A stretch of DNA of 64,000 nucleotides from SZUA-309 sp965233675 (lineage in GTDB: Bacteria > Pseudomonadota > Gammaproteobacteria > Pseudomonadales > Azotimanducaceae), in assembly GCA_965233675.1 (NCBI GenBank), contig OZ247498.1:4340001-4404000 (forward strand), in the 5' to 3' direction. A model generated the notes under the pieces. That model searched no databases, was not told where the DNA came from, and was given only the letters and a program-made list of their open reading frames with translations. Shown here piece by piece: positions 33,658 through 42,701 of this stretch. Made by a program: the position numbers and the translations under genes. Position 1 is the first letter of the stretch, and every line of letters begins with the position of its first letter.

Positions 33658-34590
33658 TCAGTTCAGGTTTTCGAGCACGTGCTGCGCAATGCAGATGTCC
33701 TGAACCGCCAGCCCGGTCAGATCCGCCAGGGTAATGGCCGCTGGCGTCCGGACAGGTGGGTTCGCGAGCAGGGTGCCCAGTTCGATTGCCTGTTCAGCAT
33801 GGATGGCGCCAGCGGCCACCGCGTGGTGCAGATCGCCCCGTTCCAGGCATTGGCCGATGCTGTCCGCCACCACCAGCTCCGCCACACGGAATACATCCGG
33901 GGCCACCTCATGTTTGTGCGGGGAGTCGCAACCCACGGCGGTCACATGGGTGCCCGGGCTCACCTGTCGGAGCACCGGTGCGGTGGCCGCTGATGCGGTG
34001 ACTACCAGCTGGCATTCAGCCAGTTCGGCGATCCCGGTCGCCGCCCGCACGTCATAGCCCCGGGCCGAGAAGTCCCGGCTGAACTGCTCCGCGTGCGTGT
34101 GGTGGCGTCCCCAGACCGTCAGGTTCCGGCAGGGAATAACGTCGGCCAGTTGCTCCACCTGCAGCCGCGCCTGAACCCCGGTGCCGACAACGCCGATCCG
34201 CTGCACATCCGGCGGCGCCAGCAGTTCGGCGACCAGCGCACCTGCCAGAGCGGTGCGCAGATCGGTGAGCCAGCCCTGATCGAGCAATACGGCGGCCAGC
34301 CGGCCGGTCCTTTTCTCGTGCACCAGCAGCGCACCATCCTGATTGGGCAGCCCGTGGCGGACATTGTCATAGAATCCGGATGCCACTTTGATCACGAAGT
34401 GGGTATCGCCCCGCTTGTGCCCGAGCTTCACGTGGACTTCCCCCGGTGGCTCATCGAAGCGGAGTTCGCCCACTGCGGGCATCTGCACTGCTCCGGCGCT
34501 GTAGGCGATGAAGCCGTCCCGAAGGGCGATACGCGCTGCACGAGGGTCGACGGCGCGGCGGATGGCTTCCAGTTCAACGATCCGGACCAT
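33658..34590 (-). CDS. ornithine cyclodeaminase/mu-crystallin family protein
   Basis: A 310-residue OCD-family protein: VHVKLGHKRGDTHFVIKVASGFYDN with Lys69, LLDQGWLTDLRTALAGALVA, and the NAD(P) loop IGVVGTGVQARLQ (132-143). The family includes ornithine cyclodeaminase, alanine and imine-forming dehydrogenases, and EutC/SbnB-type partners of fold-type-II PLP enzymes. Here it follows a threonine-synthase-like enzyme by 5 bases, which resembles the EutB-EutC or SbnA-SbnB pairing. I take it as catabolic because it sits with peptidases. Start ATG 34590. Confidence 0.82.
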   Translation of the reverse strand: MVRIVELEAIRRAVDPRAARIALRDGFIAYSAGAVQMPAVGELRFDEPPGEVHVKLGHKRGDTHFVIKVASGFYDNVRHGLPNQDGALLVHEKRTGRLAAVLLDQGWLTDLRTALAGALVAELLAPPDVQRIGVVGTGVQARLQVEQLADVIPCRNLTVWGRHHTHAEQFSRDFSARGYDVRAATGIAELAECQLVVTASAATAPVLRQVSPGTHVTAVGCDSPHKHEVAPDVFRVAELVVADSIGQCLERGDLHHAVAAGAIHAEQAIELGTLLANPPVRTPAAITLADLTGLAVQDICIAQHVLENLN

Positions 34591-34595
34591 GGTCT

Positions 34596-35783
34596 TCAGC
34601 CGGTAAGTTCGGCGACCGGCCGACTTCGATCGGACAGGGGATATTTGAGTCCGGTGGCACAGTTGAACAGCACGCACCTTGCGTCCTCGGCCACCAGCTC
34701 CTGCGCCCGGGCATGCTGCCAGGCCACATAGGTTGCTGCACCTTCGGGGCACAGAAGAACGCCTTCGGCGCTGGCAACCGTGTCGACGGCGGTCAGGATC
34801 TCGTCGTCCTCCACCGCAATGGCAGCACCACCGGACGCGCGTACTGCGCGCAGGATGAGAAAGTCGCCGATGGCGGCAGGCACCCGGATACCCGCCGCAA
34901 CCGTGTGGGCGTCCTCCCAGGGCGGGGCGTGTTCTTCGCCCGCTTCGAAGGCGCGGACGATGGGTGCGCAGCCGGTGGCCTGCACGGCGAACATCTTCGG
35001 CCGTTCCGGGCCGATCCAGCCGAGTGCTTCCAGCTCATCGAATGCTTTCCACATGCCGATCAGGCCGGTACCGCCGCCGGTGGGGTAAAAGATGGCGTCC
35101 GGCAGATGCCAGTCGAGCTGTTCGGCGAGTTCCAGGCCCATGGTTTTCTTGCCTTCGATCCGATAGGGCTCCTTCAGCGTGGACAGGTCGAACCAGCCGC
35201 GTGCTGATTTCAACTCGCCCACTATCCGGCCGCAATCGTTGATCAGCCCGTCCACGCGAAATACGTCAGCGCCCAGGACGCCGATTTCCCGCAAATTGAT
35301 TTCCGGCGTGTCGGAAGGGCAGAGCACCGTGGCGTCCAGGCCCGCGCGGGCCGCATAGGCAGCCATGGCGGCACCCGCATTCCCGTTGGTGGGCATGGCC
35401 AGGTGCGCCAGGCCGAGTTCCTTCGCCATGGCAACCGCAACGCCGAGGCCCCGCGCTTTGAACGAACCGGTGGGCAATCGTCCTTCGTCCTTCACCAGCA
35501 GCTCGCCCTTAGCCGCCGGTGTCTGCAGCTTGATCAGTGGCGTGGTGACTTCGCCGAGGTCCGGGATGCTGTCCGGTCGGCGCATGGGCAGCAGTTCCCG
35601 GTATCGCCAGAAGCCGCCGGTGCGCTCCGCCAGGGTATTGCGGTCCAGATGCCGGGCTACCGCTTCCAGGTCGTAGCGGACCAGCAGCGGCTTGCCGGCC
35701 CGGGACAGACCATGAACGGTGCCGGCGGCGTAGTGCTCGCCGGTTGCCGAGCATTCCAGATGGGTGACGAAACTGTCAGGCAT
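34596..35783 (-). CDS. threonine-synthase-like fold-type-II PLP enzyme
   Basis: A 395-residue PLP enzyme: N-terminal CSATGEHYAAG (a Cys-poor version of the zinc-finger-like start of class II threonine synthases), PLP Lys109 (RLPTGSFKARG), NGNAGAAMAAYAARAG, and the phosphate loop PTGGGTGLIGMWKAF. The genome already has a housekeeping thrC at 10.9 kb, so this paralogue probably does a lyase, dehydratase or beta-replacement step. ATG 35783 overlaps the DmpA stop by 8 bases (ATGCCTGA). Confidence 0.82.
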   Translation of the reverse strand: MPDSFVTHLECSATGEHYAAGTVHGLSRAGKPLLVRYDLEAVARHLDRNTLAERTGGFWRYRELLPMRRPDSIPDLGEVTTPLIKLQTPAAKGELLVKDEGRLPTGSFKARGLGVAVAMAKELGLAHLAMPTNGNAGAAMAAYAARAGLDATVLCPSDTPEINLREIGVLGADVFRVDGLINDCGRIVGELKSARGWFDLSTLKEPYRIEGKKTMGLELAEQLDWHLPDAIFYPTGGGTGLIGMWKAFDELEALGWIGPERPKMFAVQATGCAPIVRAFEAGEEHAPPWEDAHTVAAGIRVPAAIGDFLILRAVRASGGAAIAVEDDEILTAVDTVASAEGVLLCPEGAATYVAWQHARAQELVAEDARCVLFNCATGLKYPLSDRSRPVAELTG

Positions 35784-36927
35784 TGCTTGGGTCCTCTGCA
35801 GGTGCCGCCCGAACATCGAGCAGCCGTCCATGCCGGCGCAGCAGCGCCTGCACTTTGTCGATCGGGATTCCAGGCAGTGTCACTCCGTCCCGACCGGTCA
35901 TGGCGGACGTGCCGACGAAGGAGTTGACGATGGCCTCGTCGGTGGCCTGGATGGTGGCTTCGAACAGTGGGGTCAGGGCCTGATCCGGCAGGTAGCGGAT
36001 GTCTACAGGTGCCTGGGCTTCCCTCAGCGCGTGGTCGTTCGCCGTGGTGAAGGCGAGAAACAGGTCGCCGGAGTAGTGGGCGGATACGCCACCACTGCGT
36101 GCCATGCCCAGCGCCGCCCGCCGCGCCAGTCGGGTGAGCTGATGCGGCAGCAGTGGTGCATCCGTGGCCAGAATGACGATCAGCGAGCCGGACTCCAGGT
36201 GGTCGGCGGGTGTTTCCGGCTCCAGGGGCATTTCCCGACCCACGGGTATGCCTGCCAGGGTGCACATGTAGCGGCGGCCGAAGTTGGCCTGCACCAGGGC
36301 GCCCACGGTCCAGGCTGGATCGGATTCGATCCGCCGTGATGCGGTGCCCGTGCCTGCCTTGAACTGATAGCAGCGCATGCCGGTGCCGCCGCCCACGCTG
36401 CCCTCGTCGAGCCGCCCGTTGCCGGTGTGTGCCAGTGCTTCGATCACGTGCTCGGGGCGTACGTGGCCACCGTCGATATCGTTGAGTTCGCCGTCGTAGG
36501 TCTCTGCAACCACCGGCAGCCAGAAACGGCCGTCGTTTGCATGGCGGAAAGATGGTTGGGTCTGCAGCCAGCCGATCAGCGAGTCGCGCACCGTACCCAC
36601 GGCATGGGTATTGGTCAGTGCGATCGGCCCTTCACAGCGTCCGGTCTCCGATACCCAGGGGAATCCCGTCATCTCCCCATTGCCATTGAGAGAGCTGACC
36701 CCGGACCAGACTGCGGAGGATGCCCGATCCACTCCCAGAGGAGTGATCGCGGTGACGCCCGTCCGCACGGCCGAACCGGAGATCAACGTGCAGTAACCGA
36801 CGCCGACGCCGGCCACGTCGGTGATCGCATTGTATGGGCCAGGGGTACCGTCGAATGGAATGCCCGCGCCGCGGGCCCGCAGTTTCCCTGAAGGTGTACA
36901 GGCATGAGCAACAGGAATTTCGATCAT
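35776..36927 (-). CDS. P1/S58-family aminopeptidase, DmpA/BapA type
   Basis: A 383-residue N-terminal-nucleophile peptidase. The self-cleavage site is readable as EG-SVGGGTGMRCYQFK (Gly176/Ser177), so the protein should mature into alpha and beta chains with Ser177 as nucleophile. DmpA and BapA relatives remove N-terminal D- or beta-amino acids that ordinary peptidases reject. Start ATG 36927 has GAGGA upstream and is preferred over 36945. First gene of a five-gene operon facing aminopeptidase N across operator site 3. No signal peptide seen. Confidence 0.86.
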   Translation of the reverse strand: MIEIPVAHACTPSGKLRARGAGIPFDGTPGPYNAITDVAGVGVGYCTLISGSAVRTGVTAITPLGVDRASSAVWSGVSSLNGNGEMTGFPWVSETGRCEGPIALTNTHAVGTVRDSLIGWLQTQPSFRHANDGRFWLPVVAETYDGELNDIDGGHVRPEHVIEALAHTGNGRLDEGSVGGGTGMRCYQFKAGTGTASRRIESDPAWTVGALVQANFGRRYMCTLAGIPVGREMPLEPETPADHLESGSLIVILATDAPLLPHQLTRLARRAALGMARSGGVSAHYSGDLFLAFTTANDHALREAQAPVDIRYLPDQALTPLFEATIQATDEAIVNSFVGTSAMTGRDGVTLPGIPIDKVQALLRRHGRLLDVRAAPAEDPSNA

Positions 36928-36964
36928 GTCATCCTCACTCGGCATCGATCGAAGTTTGCAGGTT

Positions 36965-36985
36965 TATATGAACAATGTATATATT
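36965..36985. promoter_or_regulatory. regulon operator, site 3
   Basis: Arms TATATGAAC and GTATATATT flank the centre AAT, an imperfect match to the regulon pattern with the outer arms well kept. It lies in the 82-base divergent region between dmpA-type and pepN genes, so one site could control both. Confidence 0.6.
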
Positions 36986-37009
36986 CAGTCGACAGCATGG
37001 CGGGTGACT

Positions 37010-39625
37010 ATGAGCAGCGATATCCGTTTTATTGAAAGGTCGTCCTACCGGTCGCCCGATTATCTGGTCGAACACGCGGACCTCACCTTCGAACTCGATG
37101 TCCGGCGTACGGTGATCCGGTCGCGACTGGAGATTGTGCGTGCACAGACGGCAGCCGCCGGGACGCCGCTGGTGCTCGACGGTCGGGACTTCGAGCTGAT
37201 TTCGCTGGCGCTGGACGGCGCCGTCCTAGAGCCGGACGCCTATGAACTCACCAGCGGTGGCTTGATCATCCACAATGCGCCGCAGCAGTGTGAGCTCGTC
37301 GCAGTAACGGCGGTGACGCCTGGTGCCAATCGTTCGGAGATGGGGCTCTTTCAGGCAGGCGAGTGTCTGGTCACCCAGTGCGAAGCGGACGGTTTTCGGC
37401 GCATGACGTACTTCATCGACCGGCCGGACGTGATGGCTTCCTTCCGGGTGCGCCTGGAGGCCGATGCGTCTCAATATCCCGTCCTGCTGTCCAATGGCGA
37501 TCAGGTGGACCGGGGTGAGCTGGCTGATGGCCGCCACTATGTCGAGTGGAATGACCCGCATCCCAAACCGAGCTATGTCTTCGCCGTGATGGCTGGCCGG
37601 CTGGAAGTTCACCAGGACATTCACGTCACCGGAAGCGGTAAGGCGGTACGACTCGCCATCTACACTGAACCCCACCACATTGCCGATGTGGGTTTTGCCA
37701 TGGGAGCGTTGAAACGCGCGCTCGCCTGGGACGAGGCGGAGTACGGACTCGAATACGATCTGGATGACTACAGTATCGTCGCCATAGACGGCTACAGCGG
37801 AGCGATGGAAAACAAGGGGCTGAACCTCTTTGAGGCGAAAGGCATCGTCGCCAGCCCGGCCTACTCCACAGACAATGACTATCTGGTGCTGGAGCGGATC
37901 CTCGCCCACGAGGTATTCCACAACTGGACCGGCAACCGGGTGACGTGCCGGGATTGGTTCGAACTCTGCCTGAAAGAAGGGCTCACCCGGTTCCGTGACC
38001 GTCAGTATGCGGAATCACTCTCTCTACCCGGACCCAAGCGGATCGATGCGGTGGCCCTGCTGCGCAGGAATCAGTTTCCGGAAGATGATGGCGGGGCGGC
38101 CCACCCCGTGAAGCCGGCCCGATATGCGGATGTGCAGAATCTCTATACCGCCACCATCTACGAAAAAGGTGCTGAGCTGATCCGCATGCTGCAGGTACTG
38201 CTGGGCCCGGATGTCTTCCGCAGAGGCCTCCAGCGTTTCCTCGAACGCTACGATGGCCAGGCGGTCACCACCGATGAACTGCTGCAGACGCTCGAAGCCG
38301 TTTCCGGCCGGGAACTCGGTGGGTTCCGCGGCTGGTACGAACGCGCTGGCCGCCCCTCGGTACAGGTGGCATCCACGTTTACAGACGACGCCTGCGAGCT
38401 TCGAATCACTCAGAAGTCGGCCCGGCCGGCGACCGATGAGCCGCCGCTGTTGATTCCTGTCAGCTGTGCGCTGTTCGATCCGGAAGACGGCCGCGTACTG
38501 GAGGAACGTGTGCTCGAGCTTTCCGGAGAAACACAGGTGTTCCGCTTCGACGGCCTGAAACGGAAGCCGCTCGTGTCCCTGTTGCGGGGGCTGTCGGCGC
38601 CGGTGACGCTGGAGTATCCGCAATCCAGCACCGAACTGGCCGATTTGGCCCGCTGGGAATCCGACCCGGTTGCCCGCTGGGATGCAATGCAGCAGTTGGG
38701 CATTGCCGTCATCCGCGCCCTGTCGGCCGGAGATGACTGTGCGGCGGCCGGCGCAGAAGCTTATGCCGACGTGATCGGGCAACTGATTGACGATCAGCGC
38801 ACGGATCCCGCGCTGGTTGCCCGGCTGATCGCCGTGCCCGACGAACCGTCTTTGTCTGAGGGTCTCGCTTTGATCGACCTGGACGGTCAGGCGGACGCCC
38901 GATACAGACTGCGGCAACGGCTGGCCGGGGAGCTTGCCGATAAACTGCTGACGCGCTACCAGGTGCTGCACGATCATCAGCCCTATTCCCTGGATCCGGA
39001 AGCCATGGGCCGCCGGGCGCTGAAGAACGCCTGCCTGGACTGGCTCACCGCTTATCCGGACTGCCAGCCGTTCCAGCTCTGTCTGGGTCAGATTCGTGAC
39101 AGCGACAACATGAACGATTCCCTGGCGGCTCTTTCGGCGTTATGTCATCACGCGGTTCCACAACGGGATGAGGCGCTGGCGATCTGTCTCGAACAGTGGC
39201 GCACATACCCCCTGGCGAAGCGCCAGTGGCTGACGGCACAGGCGCTCGGTACTGCACCTGATACCGTGGAGCGGCTGATTGAAGTCGCGGGACATCCCGA
39301 AGTGGATCTGGGAGACTCCGCCCAGGCCATGGCGCTCTTCGGCTCGTTTTTCCGGCAGAATCGCCATGCCTTTCATCATCCCAGCGGCCGTGGCTACGAA
39401 TTCCTGGTGGACACGTTACTGCGAATGGATAAGGTGCGCCCGTCCGGTTCCTACTGGCTCATGCCTCAGATCAGTCAGTGGCGGCGATACGACGCCCACC
39501 GACGTCAGCTGATGCAGAATGCACTGGAGACGATTCGAGATACCCCGGGTATTTCCCCCGGACTATCGGAGAACGTCACCCGCGTGCTCACTTCCGCATC
39601 TTCCGGGAGTGGCAACGAAGGATAA
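37010..39625 (+). CDS. pepN: aminopeptidase N (M1 family)
   Basis: An 871-residue M1 metallo-aminopeptidase: exopeptidase motif GAMEN (264-268), zinc motif HEVFH (His300, Glu301, His304) with third ligand Glu323 (LKEGLTRF), and the C-terminal helical DUF3458 arch. It removes N-terminal residues from peptides in the cytoplasm. Length equals E. coli PepN. Start ATG 37010 (MSSDIRFIERSSYRSPDYLVEHADL) has GGCGGGTGA upstream; the earlier ATG 36926 would place translation across the operator. Co-transcribed with the TetR regulator 3 bases downstream, which is unusual for a housekeeping pepN. Confidence 0.93.
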   Translation: MSSDIRFIERSSYRSPDYLVEHADLTFELDVRRTVIRSRLEIVRAQTAAAGTPLVLDGRDFELISLALDGAVLEPDAYELTSGGLIIHNAPQQCELVAVTAVTPGANRSEMGLFQAGECLVTQCEADGFRRMTYFIDRPDVMASFRVRLEADASQYPVLLSNGDQVDRGELADGRHYVEWNDPHPKPSYVFAVMAGRLEVHQDIHVTGSGKAVRLAIYTEPHHIADVGFAMGALKRALAWDEAEYGLEYDLDDYSIVAIDGYSGAMENKGLNLFEAKGIVASPAYSTDNDYLVLERILAHEVFHNWTGNRVTCRDWFELCLKEGLTRFRDRQYAESLSLPGPKRIDAVALLRRNQFPEDDGGAAHPVKPARYADVQNLYTATIYEKGAELIRMLQVLLGPDVFRRGLQRFLERYDGQAVTTDELLQTLEAVSGRELGGFRGWYERAGRPSVQVASTFTDDACELRITQKSARPATDEPPLLIPVSCALFDPEDGRVLEERVLELSGETQVFRFDGLKRKPLVSLLRGLSAPVTLEYPQSSTELADLARWESDPVARWDAMQQLGIAVIRALSAGDDCAAAGAEAYADVIGQLIDDQRTDPALVARLIAVPDEPSLSEGLALIDLDGQADARYRLRQRLAGELADKLLTRYQVLHDHQPYSLDPEAMGRRALKNACLDWLTAYPDCQPFQLCLGQIRDSDNMNDSLAALSALCHHAVPQRDEALAICLEQWRTYPLAKRQWLTAQALGTAPDTVERLIEVAGHPEVDLGDSAQAMALFGSFFRQNRHAFHHPSGRGYEFLVDTLLRMDKVRPSGSYWLMPQISQWRRYDAHRRQLMQNALETIRDTPGISPGLSENVTRVLTSASSGSGNEG

Positions 39626-39628
39626 GCA

Positions 39629-40270
39629 ATGACTGACAATCGACGACGACCCTATCACCGCGGCAATGTGCGCGAAGACCTGATCGACTGTGCGGAACGG
39701 ATTCTGGTTGAAGAGTCTCTCGATCACATTACGGTCCGGAGACTGACCAGCACCATTGGTGTCACCCCGGCCAATTTCTACAACCACTTCGAAAATCTGC
39801 AGGAACTGCTGGCCCATCTTGCGGCGCGCAAGCTGCGGGCCGTGCAGGCGCGCACGGATGCGGCACGGCAGCGACACCGCAAGCCCATTCTCCGTATACG
39901 TGCTTCTGCCAGGGAATTCGTTCATTGCGCGATGGAAGAACCTCAGGCCTATGTGCTGATGTTCGGTCACCTGGTGGCCAGCCTGAATCGTTTTCCCGTG
40001 TATCGGGATGCGGCGGAGGATGCTTTCGAAGTGAGCGTGAACGATCTCTACGGTGAAGAGATCTACGATCGGACCAACCCGACTGAATCGCATCGGCGCT
40101 GTCTGCATGGATATGCGCTGTTTGCGTTGCTGAACGGGCTTGCCCGGGACGTGATCGATGGCCTGGTCAACTTCAAGGATCCGCGCGAGATCAATCAGTT
40201 CGTGGACGACATGATCGACTCGCTCGTCATGGGGCGCGCCCATGCCGATCTGAGTCACCGCTTTTCCTGA
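39629..40270 (+). CDS. TetR-family regulator, candidate master of the peptide locus
   Basis: A 213-residue TetR protein: HTH RGNVREDLIDCAERILVEESLDHITVRRLTSTIGVTPANFYNHFENLQELLAHLA, then a C-terminal ligand domain with the WHG-like segment (CLHGYALFALLNGLARDVIDGL). It follows pepN by 3 bases and precedes the TonB operon, whose promoter carries two regulon operators. Position between two operator-bearing units makes it the best candidate to bind the ATATnAAC/GTTnATAT palindromes. The ligand is presumably a peptide or derived metabolite (inference). Confidence 0.87.
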   Translation: MTDNRRRPYHRGNVREDLIDCAERILVEESLDHITVRRLTSTIGVTPANFYNHFENLQELLAHLAARKLRAVQARTDAARQRHRKPILRIRASAREFVHCAMEEPQAYVLMFGHLVASLNRFPVYRDAAEDAFEVSVNDLYGEEIYDRTNPTESHRRCLHGYALFALLNGLARDVIDGLVNFKDPREINQFVDDMIDSLVMGRAHADLSHRFS

Positions 40271-40289
40271 TCCTGTCCGACCGGACCTC

Positions 40290-40318
40290 TTGACAGGATT
40301 TCAGCCGCTATATATAAA
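40290..40318 (+). promoter_or_regulatory. sigma-70 promoter of the TonB-receptor operon
   Basis: TTGACA (40290-40295) and TATAAA (40313-40318) are separated by 17 bases, close to an ideal housekeeping promoter. The -10 lies inside operator site 4, so a bound repressor would block RNA polymerase directly. The expected start is near 40325, leaving a leader of about 75 bases. Confidence 0.8.
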
Positions 40319-40331
40319 CGGTGTTCATATA
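40311..40331. promoter_or_regulatory. regulon operator, site 4
   Basis: Arms TATATAAAC and GTTCATATA around the centre GGT form a palindrome with one mismatch. It covers the -10 element and the transcription start of the TonB-receptor operon. Confidence 0.75.
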
Positions 40332-40349
40332 TGTGAACACTGTTTGCAT
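40331..40349. promoter_or_regulatory. regulon operator, site 5
   Basis: ATGTGAACACTGTTTGCAT has the regulon core AAC-ACT-GTT. Its centre (40340) is 19 bases, about two helical turns, from the centre of site 4, so two repressor dimers could bind the same DNA face. An overlapping longer inverted repeat, GTGTTCA with TGAACAC, joins sites 4 and 5. Confidence 0.65.
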
Positions 40350-40400
40350 TTGGGGCTGTAGGGAGAATGAGATACCGAGGTATCGAGGAGAGGAGCCGCC

Positions 40401-42665
40401 ATGAACCGTTATCGATTGCTGCTGAATGCCACACTGCTGGCTTGTTTGACCACGCTGAGTGTCGGCGTCGCCCCTGAGGCGATCGCCGAAGAACCTGCGC
40501 TGGCCACCGTTGAAGAGGTGGTGGTTACCGCACGCCGCCGTAGCGAGAACCTGCAGGAGGTCCCCACCTCCGTTTCCGTGCTGGACCAGGAACTGCTGAG
40601 AAATCTGCGCCTGGACAGCATCACCCAGATGATGCGTCTGGTCCCGAACGCCACGGTGCCCCTCGATTCCGAATCGTTGAACACCTATATCGTCATCCGT
40701 GGCATCCGCCAGCCCGATCCACAGATCGAACCGAATTTCGGCCTGTATCGGAATGGCTCGTTCTACGGCGGCAGCCGCACCAACCTGAGAGCTCAGGTGG
40801 ATGTGGAGCGTCTGGAAGTGCTGCGCGGCAGCCAGGGTGGCCTGTATGGACGCAACTCCTCCGGCGGCGCGGTGAACATCGTTTACGCGACGCCTGAGGA
40901 AGAGTTCGATGCGTATATCCGAACCACTTACGGTGAGTATGACCGTAAGGAGTTCGAAGGCATGGTGAACATCCCGGTGTCCGATTCATTTGCACTGCGT
41001 GCCGCCGGATGGTGGTTTGATACCGAAGGTGGTCAGTTCGAGAATGACTACCTGGATGAAGAGATGGACTTTCTGGAAGATCAGGGCTTGAGAATCAGCG
41101 CCCGCTGGGATCTCTCCCAATCACTTTCGCTCCAGTTGATGGGCGAGTACAACGAAAGCTCCGGACCGTCGTTTCTCACCTATTCTCCGGACGGCCTGGT
41201 GGACTTCCTCACGCTGATCGGTCTGCCGGGTACGTCGCTGCCTCCGGAAACACCGGAAAGCGTACGGCGGGATACCCACGAGTATGCGGATCTGGATCAG
41301 TACTATCTGTCTGCGAATCTGGAGTGGGATACATCGATCGGTACGTTCAACCTGTTGGGCAGCTATCGGGACTACAGCTTCCAGGCGTTGCGGGATGGCG
41401 ATTCCGGTGATTTTGATCCTTCGTCCGGATATTTCATCAGCTCTTCCGAGCGGCACAACAACGAGGACGTGGACAACACCTATATCGAGTTGCTCTGGAC
41501 CTCTCCGGCAGAAAACCGTTTCTCATGGATCGCCGGGGTGTCCTACTACGAAGAGAATTTCGATTTCGAAAGACGCATCGATACGGTGATCGATTTCGAC
41601 GTCACACCTATAGCGCCCGGGGTGGGCGGGCTACAGACGGCAACCCTCTACCTTCCCTACGACTCGCCATTGAAGACCGAGTCATGGTCCGCCTTTGCTG
41701 AAGTTGGCTTCGATTTCACCGAACGGCTGCGCGCCTTTGCCAGCCTGCGATACATCGAGGACGACAAAAGCATCGATTATCAGCAGTTCACAACCTGCGA
41801 GATTCCGGCCGTCTGTCTGGCCATCTACGGTGACCCTTCCGTGGGTGACTTCGGTGCCTTCGGTTTCTTCGGTCTGCTGTATCCGGACTTCGGCACCAGT
41901 GTCAGCCGGACGTTTGACGACTGGCTCCCTGGCGGCGGTGTGGAATTCGCGTGGACGGATAACGTGAACGTATACGCCACTGTCCAGACCGGTATGCGCG
42001 CTGGCGGCTTCAACACCACCACCACCCAGCCGGACTACATCGAATACGGGCCGGAGTCGTCGATCACCTATGAGATCGGTGCCAAGACTCAGTGGTTCGA
42101 CCAGCGGCTGACCGTGAATACGAGCGTTTTCCTGTTCGAACAGGAAGACTTTCTGCTGTTTGCCGAAGACCCGGTGAATCCGTTTTTCTCTGCTCTGCGC
42201 AACGTGGGTGAGGCAGAAACCACCGGCTTCGAACTGGAAGTCAATGGTCAGCTGACCTCATGGCTGTTTGCCGGGGCCGCGTACGGCTATCTGCACCCGG
42301 AGGTCAAGAAAGGTGAAAATTTCGGTGCCGATATCTCCGGCAATATGATCAATCGGGTGCGTGAGCACACCGCGAACCTGCTGCTCGCCTGGGACATACC
42401 GCTGTCCGGCGCGCTGCGCCTGGTGGGCAACGTGAATGCATCCTGGGAGATCGGCGGCTATGAAACACCCAACGAGACCATGGACATCGAGGACCTGGAA
42501 GTCGTGGATGTAGCGCTCGGGTTTGCCGGCGATCAGTGGCGATTCACCGGGTTCGTGAACAACGCCGGTAACGACACGGTCACGCTCTTTACCTACGGCT
42601 TCCCGAATGTGCAGGATCTGACCCAGGATCGACGCTGGGGGGTGGAGTTCAGGTACGATTTCTAA
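40401..42665 (+). CDS. TonB-dependent outer-membrane receptor
   Basis: A 754-residue receptor: signal peptide (LLLNATLLACLTTLSVGVAPEAIA), TonB box EEVVVTARRR, plug domain with NLQEVPTSVSVLDQELLRNLRLDSITQMMRLVPNATV and VERLEVLRGSQGGLYGRNSSGGAVNIV, then a 22-strand-type barrel ending in WGVEFRYDF with terminal Phe. It imports a large scarce solute across the outer membrane using TonB energy. Linkage to a transporter and peptidases suggests a peptide or conjugate rather than a siderophore. First gene of an operon under operators 4 and 5. Confidence 0.92.
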   Translation: MNRYRLLLNATLLACLTTLSVGVAPEAIAEEPALATVEEVVVTARRRSENLQEVPTSVSVLDQELLRNLRLDSITQMMRLVPNATVPLDSESLNTYIVIRGIRQPDPQIEPNFGLYRNGSFYGGSRTNLRAQVDVERLEVLRGSQGGLYGRNSSGGAVNIVYATPEEEFDAYIRTTYGEYDRKEFEGMVNIPVSDSFALRAAGWWFDTEGGQFENDYLDEEMDFLEDQGLRISARWDLSQSLSLQLMGEYNESSGPSFLTYSPDGLVDFLTLIGLPGTSLPPETPESVRRDTHEYADLDQYYLSANLEWDTSIGTFNLLGSYRDYSFQALRDGDSGDFDPSSGYFISSSERHNNEDVDNTYIELLWTSPAENRFSWIAGVSYYEENFDFERRIDTVIDFDVTPIAPGVGGLQTATLYLPYDSPLKTESWSAFAEVGFDFTERLRAFASLRYIEDDKSIDYQQFTTCEIPAVCLAIYGDPSVGDFGAFGFFGLLYPDFGTSVSRTFDDWLPGGGVEFAWTDNVNVYATVQTGMRAGGFNTTTTQPDYIEYGPESSITYEIGAKTQWFDQRLTVNTSVFLFEQEDFLLFAEDPVNPFFSALRNVGEAETTGFELEVNGQLTSWLFAGAAYGYLHPEVKKGENFGADISGNMINRVREHTANLLLAWDIPLSGALRLVGNVNASWEIGGYETPNETMDIEDLEVVDVALGFAGDQWRFTGFVNNAGNDTVTLFTYGFPNVQDLTQDRRWGVEFRYDF

Positions 42666-42701
42666 ACAGCGGCTGATCCGCGAAACACACCGGAGGCCGC
42701 T

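Noticed and set aside
33658..35783. Siderophore diaminopropionate synthesis (SbnAB) or ectoine use (EutBC)
   Set aside because: No siderophore synthetase, doeA/doeB or ectoine transporter genes nearby; neighbours are peptidases.
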